Below, in pieces: positions 1 to 11,100 of a DNA stretch of 64,000 nt. The stretch is from Nematostella vectensis (lineage: Eukaryota > Cnidaria > Anthozoa > Actiniaria > Edwardsiidae). The notes beneath the pieces are model-generated. The model had not been told where the DNA came from, did not search any database, and saw only the letters and a list, made by a program, of their open reading frames with translations. Position 1 is the first letter of the stretch, and each line of letters begins with the position of its first letter. A program made the position numbers and the translations under genes. The stretch covers positions 1,948,001 through 2,012,000 of the forward strand of contig NC_064039.1 in assembly GCF_932526225.1 (NCBI RefSeq). The letters run 5' to 3'.

Positions 1-73
1 CTCTTTCGCCAAAAAAAATCACAGAATAGAACAGCAAACGCCGCTGTGACAGCACAACTTATTTACCGAAGAA

Positions 74-3000
74 ATGGCTGCTACTCACAGAGCACCAAAA
101 CAATGGAGCCTATCTAAAACCGAAACTATCACCAGTTTTGAAAACTGGAAGCAAAACCTGATGTATACGCTGTCTCTCGATACAAATTTCTCAACTTATC
201 TTGCCGATGGAGCTACATGGAAAAAGAAAACAAAGACCGAACCTCTCCGTGGCTATACCGATGATGATGAAACCGTTCAGCAATCAAAACGCCTCACTGC
301 CCAACAGAAGGTGAACTTTTTAGAACTTATGCTAGGACAAATCGCAAACTACTGTCCTATTATTTCGAGAAACACTTTAGTTAAGAACTCTACATCTCTA
401 GAGTTTATCTGGCAGGCGATCCGACAACATTTTGGATTTCAAGTAACTGGTGCACACTTCATAGATTTCGTCGACATCCATCTAGAGCCCGACGAGCGCC
501 CGGAAGACCTGTTTCAAAGACTTATGGCTTTCGCCGAGGATTCCCTCCTCAAACCCAATAACCTAACTCACCATGGCGAACAAGTAACAGAAGAAGAGGA
601 ACTTTCCCCAACACTAGAAAACCTCATAGTGTTGACTTGGCTGAGGCTTATTCACCCATCACTACCTCGCCTTGTTAAGCAACGGTACGGGACAGAGCTA
701 CGTTCTAGGACTCTCGCATCGATCAAACCAGAAATCTCTCAGGCATTGAGCTCCCTGCTAGAGGAAATTCGCACGTCCGATGATGCAAAGATCCTTCGCT
801 CAGCCGTCAGCAACACTTATCAGTGGAAACCTGCCACAAGCCACAACAATCAGTGGAAACCGGCACCAAATAGCAAGACCACATCAAGAAAGCCCCGCTC
901 CTCGAAGGTATGCCCACTCTGCAGTCAGGCTAATCGGTCGGATACTCATCACTTCCTAAGCGAATGCAAATTTCTCCCAGATAGCGATCGGCGCTATATG
1001 ATTAAAGCAAGACAAATCGCTGACATCTTCGACCACAATGACTCTGAGTTAGAGACACACGCCCAAATGCCCTCGACTGAGTCCATCGACCCCCCTGCAC
1101 ACACTGCCCATGACGCGGTCGTCCTCAGAATACAGACCCGCCAGTCACCATATCTAGACGTCTTCTACAATCACCATACCGTACGAATGACCGTCGACAG
1201 CGGTGCCACAGGCAACATGATAAGACTCTCCACCGCGACACGCCTCGGTTGCAATATTACAACCAGCTCTCAGTCCGTAAGCCAGGCCGACGGCTCATCC
1301 CAGTTACGTGTTGTTGGTGAAACGCGCCTTTCTTTCACCCGGGCAGATAAGTCTTTCTCATTTGAAGGTCTCGTTGTGGAAAACCTAGACGTAGAAGTGT
1401 TAGCCGGCACGCCCTTTATGGAGAAAAATGACATTGCGGTCCGACCTGCAAAAGGGCAGATTATCCTTGGAGACAACACCATCTACACTTATGGAGCCCA
1501 CCACTCCACCCTCACCTCGACCACGGCACGCCTTGTAACCGTCCTCCGTGCACCACCACGCAACGCAACAGTCTGGCCAGGCGAGTTTCTTGAAATCACA
1601 CTACCGGACGACACACCCACTGATGCCGAGTATGCACTTGAACCTCGTACCGACGCGCCGAGCGCTCGTAGAGTAAAACCATCTGCTGTCTGGCCTCCCC
1701 CTGGCATCGTTACCAGCATAGCCGGAAGAATACGTATTCCCAACCTTACATCGGAGCCACACTCACTCAAACGTAACGAGCACTTCTGTCAAGTCCGCCA
1801 ACTTTTCAAACCATCGAACGTCACAACGACCAGCCCAGCCCGTGCGTTCCCTTCTACAGACACCCTTCATTCAGCAAACGTTTCTCTAGATCCTGACAGT
1901 TTGCTACCATCAGATATCAAAGCCAAGTTCAAAGCCCTCCACCATGAATACGACCAGGTGTTTGACGCTAATATCGAAGGCTACAACGGCCACGTAGGCC
2001 CCTTCGAAGCCAGAGTCAACATGGGGCCTGTTGAACCCCCCCAACGGAAAGGGCGCCTTCCCCAATATGCACGTGAAAAACTTCTCGAGTTACAAGATAA
2101 ATTTGATGAACTGGAGAATCAGGGGGTCTTTAAACGCCCAGAAGACGTAGGCATCTCCGTGGAATATCTAAATCCATCATTTCTAGTCCGCAAGCCGAAT
2201 GGAGGTTCACGCCTTGTAACAGCCTTTGCTGATGTTGGAAGATACAGCAAACCTCAACCGTCGTTAATGCCAAACGTCGATTCAACATTACGCCAAATCG
2301 CCCAATGGAATCACCTCATTGCGACTGACCTAACCAGTGCATTTTATCAGATCCCTCTGTCAAGAGACTCTCTGAAATACTGCGGAGTCGCAACTCCCTT
2401 TCGCGGCGTCAGAGTTTACACCCGTTGTGCAATGGGTATGCCTGGTTCTGAAACTGCGTTAGAAGAACTAATGTGCCGCGTCCTTGGAGATCTTCTTGCT
2501 GAAGGCGTTGTTGTCAAGCTTGCCGATGATCTCTACTGTGGAGGAAACACCCCACATGAACTCTTCAGCAACTGGAAAAGAACCCTCCAGGCTCTTCACG
2601 AATGCAATCTTCGCTTGTCTGCCTCCAAAACAATCATCAACCCCAAGACCACTACTATTCTTGGATGGATCTGGAGTGCAGGCACCTTGAAGGCTAGCCC
2701 CCACCGAGTTGCTACGCTAGCCCAATGTCCAATCCCAACTACCGTTGGTCGCATGCGTTCTTTTATTGGCGCATACAAGGTACTTTCACGAGTTGTACCA
2801 CAGTGCTCCACATTTCTATCACCCCTCGACGAAATTGTCGCTGGCCGGGAGTCACGAGATACTATTGAGTGGACTGACAATCTACATACGGCTTTCTATA
2901 ATGCCCAGAAGGCCCTCTCTTCCACCCGCGTCATCACCCTGCCAAGACCTGAGGATTTCCTATGGATTGTCACGGATGGCGCCCTGCGTGACCCAGGAAT

Positions 3001-4969
3001 CGGCGCCACACTTTACATCACACGTAACGGCAACCTACACCTCGCTGGGTTCTACAGCGCCAAGCTAAAAGGTTCACAGTCGTCTTGGTTGCCCTGCGAA
3101 GTTGAGGCACTGTCTATAGCCTCTGCTACCAGACATTTCAGCCCCTACTTAATACAATCTCATCACCGAGCGTCCATCTTGACTGACAGCAAACCCTGCG
3201 TACAGGCGTACGAGAAATTATGCCGCGGCGAGTTTTCCGCAAGCCCACGAATTTCGACCTTCCTCTCTGCAGTCAGTCAGTACCAAGCCACAGTCAGACA
3301 CGTATCAGGGTCCTCCATTCTCCCCTCAGATTTCGCAAGTCGAAACGCTCCACCGTGCGAAGATGAAGCCTGTCAGATCTGTTCCTTTGTCAAACAGCTC
3401 GGGGACTCTGTTGTCAGGCGCTCATCAATTCAGGACGTCATTGATGGCAACGAGCGGCTCCCTTTCACTAGCCGATCAGCTTGGCTCGCGATTCAGTCCG
3501 AGTGTCCTGACTTACGTCGAACTCACTCCCACCTCAAACAGGGCACCCGACCTTCGAAAAAGGTAACAAACATCAAAGACGTCAAACGATATCTTGGTGT
3601 CGCCACCATCGCCAAGGATGGCTTACTCGTCGTAAAACGTGAAACACCCTTATCGCCCAGCCGTGAGTGCATCATTGTTCCACGTCGCGTTCTTGACGGC
3701 GTACTCACAGCTCTACATATTCAGCTATGTCACCCGTCAACTCACCAACTCAAGATGGCCACCAAGCGCTATCTGTTCGCCCTTGATCTTGAGAAGGCCA
3801 TCGTTCGCGTGTCTCAAGCTTGCCACCATTGCGCTTCTCTCCGTACAAGCAGCAAAGCACGTATAGAACAGTCGTCTTGCGACCCGCCCGACGCCATTGG
3901 AGTTTCTTTCGCAGCAGACGTCATACGTCGGTCACGCCAGTTTATCCTGATTGTACGAGAGTGCGTGACTTCGTACACCACCAGCTTACTGTTAACCAAT
4001 GAGCAACACTCTACCCTTCGCGATGCTCTCATTCGTCTTTGCGTGCAGATGCGTCCCCTCGACGGTCCCGTCGCCATCATTCGCACTGACCCAGCCCCAG
4101 GATTTCAAGCGCTAAAGGAAGACAAGCTCCTGCAACACCATCGATTAGTCCTCGAAATTGGACGCGCAAAGAACGTCAATAAGAACCCGGTAGCTGAAAA
4201 GGCAGTACAAGAGTTAGAACGTGAGATCCTACAGCTTGACCCACTAGGGGGCCCTGTCTCTGAAGTAGCACTTGCAGTCGCTACAGCTAATCTCAACGCC
4301 CGCATCCGATTACGTGGTCTGTCTGCGAGGGAAATGTGGACTCAGCGTGACCAGTTTTCCAACAGTCAACTCCCCTTCCAAGACCAAACCCTCATAGAGA
4401 AACAGCACGACCAGCGGAATTCTAACCACGCGTACAGCGAGAAATCTAAAGCGCCCACCGCAGACTTTCGCCCATCCACAGCAATCACTGTTGGCGACCT
4501 CATTTACCTGCATCCCGACAGGAACAAGACCCGAGGGCGAGATAGATATCTCGTCGTAGACACTGAAGGAGGCTTCTGTAATATCAGAAAGTTTATTGGC
4601 TCGCAGTTACGTTCTACGTCATACAGAGTAAAAAAAACAGATTGCTACAAGGTTCCATCTGAAGTACCGGACAAGACACCGACTGCAGCCTATGACTGTG
4701 ACTCTTCCGCAGATGAAGATGACACTCCGGCCACCAAGAGGCTTCCGCCCCCAGCCCCACCAGATATACCGACAGCGATAACTGATCCACCTTCCCGGGA
4801 TGTACCACCCCAAAGTGATGCCGACGCCTCTGAGACGAGAGCTATGGACTCCAGTCACTGTCCCTCCAATCTTCAAGATGATGACACATCCCCACCTAGG
4901 AGGTCTACCCGCGAGCGTCACCTTCCCTTACGTTATAGAGATGACGACTTTATCACTGACTTTAAATAG
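74..4969 (+). CDS. Gag-Pol polyprotein of LTR retrotransposon, 1631 aa
   Basis: The product copies the element's RNA and inserts the DNA. Residues 1 to about 310 look like Gag and end in a Cys/His cluster (CPLCSQ then HHFLSEC). An aspartic protease motif, VDSGATGN, lies near residue 373. The reverse transcriptase spans about 640-900, with DLTSAFYQIPL near 748 and an active-site LADDLY near 815 in place of the usual YxDD. RNase H starts near 963 (TDGALRDPGIG). The integrase HHCC zinc module lies near 1213 (LCHPSTHQ, then CHHC). The catalytic core shows D (AADV), D (RTDPAPGF) and E (AEKAVQELE). There is no chromodomain at the C-terminus, which is acidic and proline-rich. Gag and Pol share one frame with no frameshift site. 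The start is the first ATG and sits in a plausible context (gaagaaATGG). Confidence 0.9.
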   Translation: MAATHRAPKQWSLSKTETITSFENWKQNLMYTLSLDTNFSTYLADGATWKKKTKTEPLRGYTDDDETVQQSKRLTAQQKVNFLELMLGQIANYCPIISRNTLVKNSTSLEFIWQAIRQHFGFQVTGAHFIDFVDIHLEPDERPEDLFQRLMAFAEDSLLKPNNLTHHGEQVTEEEELSPTLENLIVLTWLRLIHPSLPRLVKQRYGTELRSRTLASIKPEISQALSSLLEEIRTSDDAKILRSAVSNTYQWKPATSHNNQWKPAPNSKTTSRKPRSSKVCPLCSQANRSDTHHFLSECKFLPDSDRRYMIKARQIADIFDHNDSELETHAQMPSTESIDPPAHTAHDAVVLRIQTRQSPYLDVFYNHHTVRMTVDSGATGNMIRLSTATRLGCNITTSSQSVSQADGSSQLRVVGETRLSFTRADKSFSFEGLVVENLDVEVLAGTPFMEKNDIAVRPAKGQIILGDNTIYTYGAHHSTLTSTTARLVTVLRAPPRNATVWPGEFLEITLPDDTPTDAEYALEPRTDAPSARRVKPSAVWPPPGIVTSIAGRIRIPNLTSEPHSLKRNEHFCQVRQLFKPSNVTTTSPARAFPSTDTLHSANVSLDPDSLLPSDIKAKFKALHHEYDQVFDANIEGYNGHVGPFEARVNMGPVEPPQRKGRLPQYAREKLLELQDKFDELENQGVFKRPEDVGISVEYLNPSFLVRKPNGGSRLVTAFADVGRYSKPQPSLMPNVDSTLRQIAQWNHLIATDLTSAFYQIPLSRDSLKYCGVATPFRGVRVYTRCAMGMPGSETALEELMCRVLGDLLAEGVVVKLADDLYCGGNTPHELFSNWKRTLQALHECNLRLSASKTIINPKTTTILGWIWSAGTLKASPHRVATLAQCPIPTTVGRMRSFIGAYKVLSRVVPQCSTFLSPLDEIVAGRESRDTIEWTDNLHTAFYNAQKALSSTRVITLPRPEDFLWIVTDGALRDPGIGATLYITRNGNLHLAGFYSAKLKGSQSSWLPCEVEALSIASATRHFSPYLIQSHHRASILTDSKPCVQAYEKLCRGEFSASPRISTFLSAVSQYQATVRHVSGSSILPSDFASRNAPPCEDEACQICSFVKQLGDSVVRRSSIQDVIDGNERLPFTSRSAWLAIQSECPDLRRTHSHLKQGTRPSKKVTNIKDVKRYLGVATIAKDGLLVVKRETPLSPSRECIIVPRRVLDGVLTALHIQLCHPSTHQLKMATKRYLFALDLEKAIVRVSQACHHCASLRTSSKARIEQSSCDPPDAIGVSFAADVIRRSRQFILIVRECVTSYTTSLLLTNEQHSTLRDALIRLCVQMRPLDGPVAIIRTDPAPGFQALKEDKLLQHHRLVLEIGRAKNVNKNPVAEKAVQELEREILQLDPLGGPVSEVALAVATANLNARIRLRGLSAREMWTQRDQFSNSQLPFQDQTLIEKQHDQRNSNHAYSEKSKAPTADFRPSTAITVGDLIYLHPDRNKTRGRDRYLVVDTEGGFCNIRKFIGSQLRSTSYRVKKTDCYKVPSEVPDKTPTAAYDCDSSADEDDTPATKRLPPPAPPDIPTAITDPPSRDVPPQSDADASETRAMDSSHCPSNLQDDDTSPPRRSTRERHLPLRYRDDDFITDFK

Positions 4970-5275
4970 GGCTTAATGTATAAACTATGCTAGCAATTAG
5001 GCTTATTGTTATAGTCCTATCCTTTAATCAGTCCATCGTATTTACATTGTACGCCGTGAAAGACATTAGTTGTGTGATTTCTCTACAGTAGATAGTATAA
5101 GAGAGAAAGAAAGGAAGTCACGCCAGTACCGGTCAGCGGTACTTAGTTATGTTACGTTCACCAAATCCTGCCTCGTCTCCGCCATCTTGTTTTGCTGTGT
5201 TACGATACTGGCTTTGGTTCTCTGTTGATTAAAGCGTTTCCAAGTTGTGTCCTAGTTTGTGGTCTTATTCAACTG
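4970..5275 (+). other. 3' non-coding end of the retrotransposon, probable 3' LTR
   Basis: No coding. A candidate LTR start (tgtataaact, 4978) follows the stop closely. A purine tract (gagagaaagaaaggaag, about 5101-5117) is an alternative polypurine tract. The segment ends where the 20-bp host minisatellite begins. Without the 5' LTR for comparison the limits are a guess. Confidence 0.4.
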
Positions 5276-5488
5276 GCGATGTGACTAATCCGTTTACCAT
5301 GTAACTAATCCGTTTTCCATGTGACTAATTCATTTACCACGTGACTAATCCGTTTACCATGTGACTAATCCGTTTACCATGTAACTAATCCGTTTACCAT
5401 GTGACTAATCGGTTTTCCATGTAACCAATTCGTTTTCCATGTAACTAATCCGTTTCCAAGTAACTAATCCGTTTACCATGTGACTAAC
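5276..5488. repeat. 20-bp minisatellite overlapping a splice donor
   Basis: About 10.5 copies of a 20-bp unit (gtgactaatccgtttaccat with a/g, t/a variants). The last partial copy (gtgactaacc) contains the splice donor of the TMEM63-like exon at 5489. Read on the minus strand, every copy therefore carries a donor-like GTTAGTCAC or GTTAGTTAC. Confidence 0.9.
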
Positions 5489-8400
5489 CTTGCCATCAAA
5501 GGACAGACGTTGAGGTAACCAATAGGTCTTCTCCTGCCTGGGTGTCATCGTCATACATCGCCTTATAACAACAAGGATCAAATGGAACCATCGTAGTAGC
5601 TCGAGCGAGAATCCCGTTAGACTCTTTAGAATGATGAATGTGATAAAGAAGGTGGACTGGGTCGGAAGAGTCTTTGCAAGGAATTGTGGGAGCATCTTAG
5701 GAGAGCCCATGATCTCTTCTAGCTTGGTCAGCGCCGAGCTAGCAATCGTCACGAACAGGAAGTTGTTGATTGTCTGAAAAAAACATGAGACTAGATTTAA
5801 TACAAATATGGATGTAACCACACAGGCTTTATAAAAGCAATGGTTTTATTAGTTGCTAAAGACTAGGAAGTTGAAAGACCGAGACCGCGATTACAAGGTG
5901 TATATGGCTTCCCCTCTCTAACCAGAGGCCCTGAGTTGGAATCCAGGTCAGAATGAGTGGCTCTTAATTACAATACCATTTATATTTCTTTTGGAAAGAG
6001 AAGTTGGCTGCGTACCTTAAACATGTAAAGCCAGTTTAGCACCAGCTCATCCTCTTCTGACTTCGAGGCAAAACCTCCCTTCCTCGTGATATAGTGCATT
6101 ATCTGTAAAAAAGTAATCTTGCGTTAACCGTCACCAATGAGACGTGATTGATTGTTTGCCGCATAGCCTCTGTTGAGTAGTTGTAGTTAAAGACAGTCGT
6201 CGTTCAACTTGCTTGCCTTGTTAACTTTTCTTTCTTTTCTTCCCCCTCTCCTCTCTCCCCGTCATTTTCTTCTCAAATTCACGAGCTATTACTGCACCCA
6301 GAAGGTGCAAAGAATAACATATATATATATATTATGTTTATTAATGTCAGTTCAGTTGTCAATGCGAGGGATATTCGGCGAGGTTTTGAGTTGGCGGAAA
6401 TTTCAAGTATCTATCCCTTATCATACATACCTTTGGTAGAAACTTTACAAATATCGTCATGACGATGCTGGATAAGAATCCCTGGATGAACGCGCTCACT
6501 AGCGGGTGCGTGTTAACTGATAAGAAGAGAGTAACAGCAGTTTGTCGCCTTCATTTCAAAGGCTTGTCGCCACAGTACAGGCTGGCTCTAACTAAGATGC
6601 AAGCAAGTCAAACACAAACCCTAGTACAATACAATTGAGAACTGGTCAAACAAAATTGCAAATATCAAGCAAGTTGCGTTCTCTTGCGCTTATTGCCTCC
6701 TTTACTTGCGCTTTGCGCATGCTCACTAGTTAGATACATCACAAGAGTACACGCGTGAGGAGGGAGCCCTGCTATGCAAACTAGTATACAACCACAACTA
6801 TACGACTTTCAAAACAAGCGAGCAATCCTTATCCTTATGGCGGCACACGAGCAGCGCAAAATGTTCAATAGCAAGCACGGCGGCATAATACTATTAGGTC
6901 ATTCGGAGATATTAATATATTAAATTCCATTATTCTTGTTGCCCAATGTGAATAATAATACTACTTACGGTTCTGGAGAGCAGGGATAACTCTCTTTAGC
7001 TTATCAAAGGCGATGAGGGAGGAGACGAAACCAGTTGGTATGGTGTAGAAAAACATCAGGACAAAGACAACGGCCCAGGCGGTAGTCTGTCGGGTCATCC
7101 TGGTAAACATAATAGGGTGATTGAGATCCACGACGCCGGCAAGAGGACGCCGCCTCGCGCACGTTCGATTGCGCGCGCACGCAAATTTTTGCCGGCGTCC
7201 CGTCCTGAAGAGGACGTGAAAAAGCATGAAATGCCGTCCTGAACAGGACGCGACGCCGACAAGAAAAGCGTGCGCGCGCAATCAAACGTGCGCGAGGCGG
7301 CGTCTTCTTGCCGGCGTCGTGGATCTAAATCCCCCTAGTAGGGGCGCAGAGCCGTAGAAGGCCCATGTAAGATTGGGGACACAAAACAGAAACATGAAGA
7401 AAACATCGGGGGGGGGGGGGGGGGCACAGCCACGTCCCAACTGTTCATTTCCTTATTAGGGAAAATACTGGGAGGCACATTCTGCGGCCCTGGGGCTCTA
7501 TACCCAAGAAATGCAACAGGGTCCTTCGATATTAGAAACGTTTATTAAACGTTTACAAAGAGGGGTTTGCAATGATGGATATCAAATTACCTGGAAACGA
7601 ACCCTACGCTAAGACTGGTCCAGTTGACGTCATGTTTGTCCGGGGCTGGCTGTACGTTCATTAATCGGACAGAGTCGTCCCAAAGAACCTGGGCAGCCAT
7701 GGATGCCACTCGCAAGCTCCGGAAAACTATGAAAGCGCTTGGTCTGAATGGACGATCACGTTCAATTTCTTCCTCCAACAAGCCGTGCAGTGTCTTCATA
7801 ATAGATAAGCAAAAGCTCGGTCATTAGCGAGTAGGATGAATCTGAAGAGGCTTTAAGAAAATTTGCTATAGATTTACACAGGGGGAGGGAGGTGCTCGAT
7901 CATAGGAATCATATGGAAAAAGCATAGAAGTTGAAGATTCCTTTATTACCCACTATTTGGCCTGTGTAAGCGCCTAATACACCTTCTTTTGCATAAAAAT
8001 AGAAATTTAAAAATAGAATAGTCCGGTAACTAAACAGTAGTATACTAAAAGGCAGTTAAAAGATATGTTGGTCAGTAAAAGTTAAACTTGTGTCCACAAA
8101 ATCGTGTTTGAAAAATCGAGAATAAATATGGCTAAATAAGAAACATCCGCGAGGACCCAGGGGGTCAGGACAAAGACAACGGGTTCGCGGAGATCGGGGC
8201 ACACAGGGAGCGCGCGAGAAAGAAAGAGGAGTCTTTCACTCCTCTTCTCGCGTGCTCCCTGTGTGCCCGATCTCCGCGACGCCCTGTGTGCCCGAGGATG
8301 AATAAGAAAAATGTCTCCCAATAACTGGCAAAATGCGTTGCATCCACGAGTTCAAGTGTAAGGAAATAGCACATTCATTAGGTACCGAAAAACAATTTGG

Positions 8401-10584
8401 TTTATTTTTTACCGATCAAAACAAAAAGCTGATGAGCTCGTTACCTTAAGGTTGTTCTTGTGGAATATTATGGTGTCTGTTTTCTTGCCAAAGCACCGCA
8501 CTCTGTGTTGTGGTCGTTTTCCGTTTGCTAAGAGTTTGAACTACAGTAGAATCAAGCAATCAATAGCTATAGCTATGAACTTTTTTGTATTCCATGTAAT
8601 TATGATGAAGAGTTTCTCCCCCGACCAAATAATGGTCGGAGGAGAAGAGGGGAGTGGGGTAGATTGAGTTGAGTTTGGTGGTTTCTACAAATCTCATAAA
8701 AGCCATTAATTGTTAGCTTGGACTCCCTGTGGCCTGATGTGTGAGACCGAGGCCTTGATTCCCATGTTAAGTATTACTACCATATTAGCATGTAAATTTA
8801 TAGCATTCCTAATGTAACCAGAAAAAATAGAAATCCCTACCTTTGCTTTCTCGAGGGCAAGAATGGATTTATCATGCTGGGCCACCAATGCATTCCAGTT
8901 TTTCAGGTTCTCCACCATAATCACTTGCACAACCTGGTAAAAAAGGATCACCAATTTTTATTTTATATTAATATGTACGGTGCGACCATGGCCTCCTTGA
9001 TTGTTTTGAGGTTACCCATAAGGCATGCGAGAGACGCACCATCTGACTGACATGAGCTTAAAGCGCATTGTCCCCAAATTTTTTCTTTCGGTCGATTACG
9101 TAACAGTGTCCGATAATTTTTAATGGAAACGCTAAAAAATATTTTAAAATTGTAAAAGTAATGTGTTTATTAGAAGTTTCATTGAGGATAGGACTGATTA
9201 TTTAGAGTTATGAAGCTTGTGCCAATCCAAACTTTGATTCTCGCATGCTTACTTTCAAAACTAACTGTCGCAATAACTTAGAAAAAAAAAAGACAGCCAT
9301 TCTCTAACGTGCGTCAGCGTGCGCCTTGAAAATTGGGTTAAAACTTTTTGAAAGGCTCCTTAAACAACTACATAGAAATAAAATACGAAAAACCGCGCCA
9401 GATTTCAGGCAAAACGGCAATATCGCAAACTCTTACGCCCCCTCTTGCAGTACAATAGTAAAACAAATCCCCACGAGACGGTCGGGATAGTTACGGTCAC
9501 GTGGTATTCCATACAGTCAATACTAGGAGACGTCCCGATACCTGTTCTGGGTACCACCCACCTGTCCGGGGAAAATCCCGTCCGCGTACTTCCTCAGAGT
9601 TTCCCTGTTTTTGAGCTGCGAAACAAATAACGAGTGGTTACGAGAAGATTTGACAAGCATAAATGTCATCGCAACAAGCTCTAGACAACCGACACCTTGC
9701 GTGACACCTGCCAGCACTATATACCCGGCCACTAAATACCCGGCAAATAAATTTGTATATAAAATAACCTGCTATCACGGGTCGCAATCAGTATTAAAAT
9801 AATGGATATTAACAGGGGGAAAACAGCAGTTTTTTTTCGAAAACAAAAGAAATCGGAGTATCCCTGCGTTGATACTAGCCAGCTGTATTTGCTGCATACC
9901 AACCTTAGACGTTAGTCCCCTAAGCAACACGGCGTACTGATGAGGCAAACCTTTAGCAAGATGTTTCCGTCTGTAGACCAAGTAAACTTGCCATTCCTTG
10001 TATAAAAGATAGCAGATAATTAGCGTATAGGCCCACACCCCCACGAGGTGTGCCCACGCCTTGGTCGATTTCTCATGCATGTTCGACATCGTAAGTTTAT
10101 CCAACCCCGAGAGGTGTAAACCACCGTGTAGATTAAGCGGTAGTAAAACTATGATTCCATACGGGAGAATGACGAGGGAAATCTTAAAGCATAACTTGAT
10201 CAAACGAATATAAACAAGAGCATCGATTCCTATATCGTTAAAAATTGAGTCATCAGTAACGGTCATTGCAGGGAGAAGCCAACCGAATAGTGAGTCGGAG
10301 TATTTGACGAAAGTAGAGACGGGCTTGATCAGTAGTAATCGTGGCGAATATAGGCGCTGCATTCGGGGCCTTAGCAAGCAAAACAAGGCGAAGACAAGCA
10401 GAGTGAGGATGGCATTTAGAGTGAGTGATACGAGAAATACATCTGTGCTGTCCACTTGCACATTTCGGCTTGTGTTGTTGTTTGTAGTTGCACCGCTGTC
10501 GTTAGCAGCTCTCAAGGCTTTAATAAGGTCCTCGTATAAATTCCTCTTTGAAAAACCATAACTGTCATCCCCTCGGTCATCCAT
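5489..10584 (-). CDS. TMEM63/OSCA-type mechanosensitive cation channel, N-terminal eight exons
   Basis: TMEM63/CSC1/OSCA proteins are multi-pass membrane channels opened by membrane tension. Minus-strand exons with consensus splice sites and matching phase: 10584-9904, 9615-9562, 8933-8841, 7793-7591, 7099-6969, 6516-6431, 6102-6016 and 5773-5489. The start is ATG 10584 (MDDRGDD); the frame is also open upstream. Exon 1 has a TM segment (VSLTLNAILTLLVFALF), then RPRMQRLYSPR, two more TM stretches and a family-type HQYAVLLRGL. The cytosolic loop follows (FPGQ, ENLKNWNALVAQH, AFIVFRSLRVASMAAQ, PAPDKHDVNW). Later exons give pore-region helices (FYTIPTGFVSSLIAF, HPLVSAFIQGFLSS, STFFITFIILKSLTGF) and TPRQEKTYWLP. 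The remaining C-terminal exons must lie left of the window beyond the retrotransposon. Either TMEM63 or CSC1-like naming is defensible. Confidence 0.86.
7125..7325. mobile_element. GC-rich foldback element (MITE-like)
   Basis: Near-perfect inverted arms of about 55 bp start gatccacgacgccggcaaga at both ends, around a short centre (7125-7180 against 7270-7325). It lies about 25 bp from the TMEM63-like exon 7099-6969, on the acceptor side. No coding capacity. No clear target duplication was seen. Confidence 0.7.
8186..8278. repeat. Long GC-rich hairpin
   Basis: An inverted repeat with arms of about 42 bp (cgcggagatcggggcacaca against tgtgtgcccgatctccgcg) lies in a TMEM63-like intron. Just outside it, 8165-8182 repeats 18 nt of exon 7099-6969 exactly (tcaggacaaagacaacgg). 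It could be a foldback element or a template-switch product; nothing argues specifically for a pre-miRNA. Confidence 0.6.
9058..9130. mobile_element. Solo end related to the TTAA element at 50211
   Basis: TTAAAGCGCATTGTC followed by cggtcgattacgtaaca (17 nt exact) and a TCCGA block match the left end of the 50211-54557 element. No matching opposite end was found nearby, so it is a truncated or diverged relative in an intron of the TMEM63-like gene. Confidence 0.55.
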
Positions 10585-11000
10585 GTTTTCTTGTTCAAGA
10601 AGAGACGGATAGCAGTTTAAACCAGGTGAACCGCGCACAAGTTTATAGCTTATGACTTTTTCTCGAACAGCCTGTCCCTTGCTAGACTTTTATAGCATAA
10701 TTTAAGTGTTTTGATACGCTTGTCCGATCGTGCGTGGAAGGATAGCGTCCAATAATTGCTCAACTGTGATTTAACCATTCTTTGTTTTTTTTAACTCTCT
10801 TCTTGTGATTCATCGTTCGGGACAAGCAACAAGTTATAATCGAATCAAAATTAAAATGATAACCAATAAGACGTAAATGAGGAGATCTGCTTATTCTTGT
10901 TAACGCAAAATTATTGAATGAATAAAACTGAAATGAGCGCTTAACATTTACATAAATTGACATGCATTTGACATGCATGAACAGCTGAAAGGCTCAAGTA
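10585..11000. other. Upstream region of the TMEM63-like gene
   Basis: No convincing coding sequence. AT-rich; it should hold the promoter and 5' UTR of the minus-strand channel gene. The frame stays open for about 18 codons upstream of ATG 10584, to another ATG at 10638. Confidence 0.4.
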
Positions 11001-11100
11001 TCACCATCATTTACATCATTATACAACACGTAAGCCAGGGGGAGAGGGGACTATATCACCATATCATTATACAACACGTAAACCAGGGGGAGGGGGGACT

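Larger units (their letters stand above)
1..5275 (+). mobile_element. Ty3/gypsy-type LTR retrotransposon (5' LTR off window)
   Basis: One uninterrupted gag-pol frame (74-4969) with a 73-nt leader is followed by about 300 nt of non-coding DNA. The 5' LTR lies left of the window, so LTR limits and target duplication cannot be fixed. The element lies in an intron of the minus-strand TMEM63-like gene, antisense to it, directly beside the 20-bp minisatellite at 5276-5488. Domain order protease, RT, RNase H, integrase fits Ty3/gypsy or BEL/Pao. The RT style suggests Ty3/gypsy, but the clade is not resolved. The intact frame suggests a young insertion. Confidence 0.85.

Noticed and set aside
8186-8278. 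Pre-miRNA hairpin
   Set aside because: Arms are long and GC-rich like a foldback repeat, with no feature singling out a mature miRNA.
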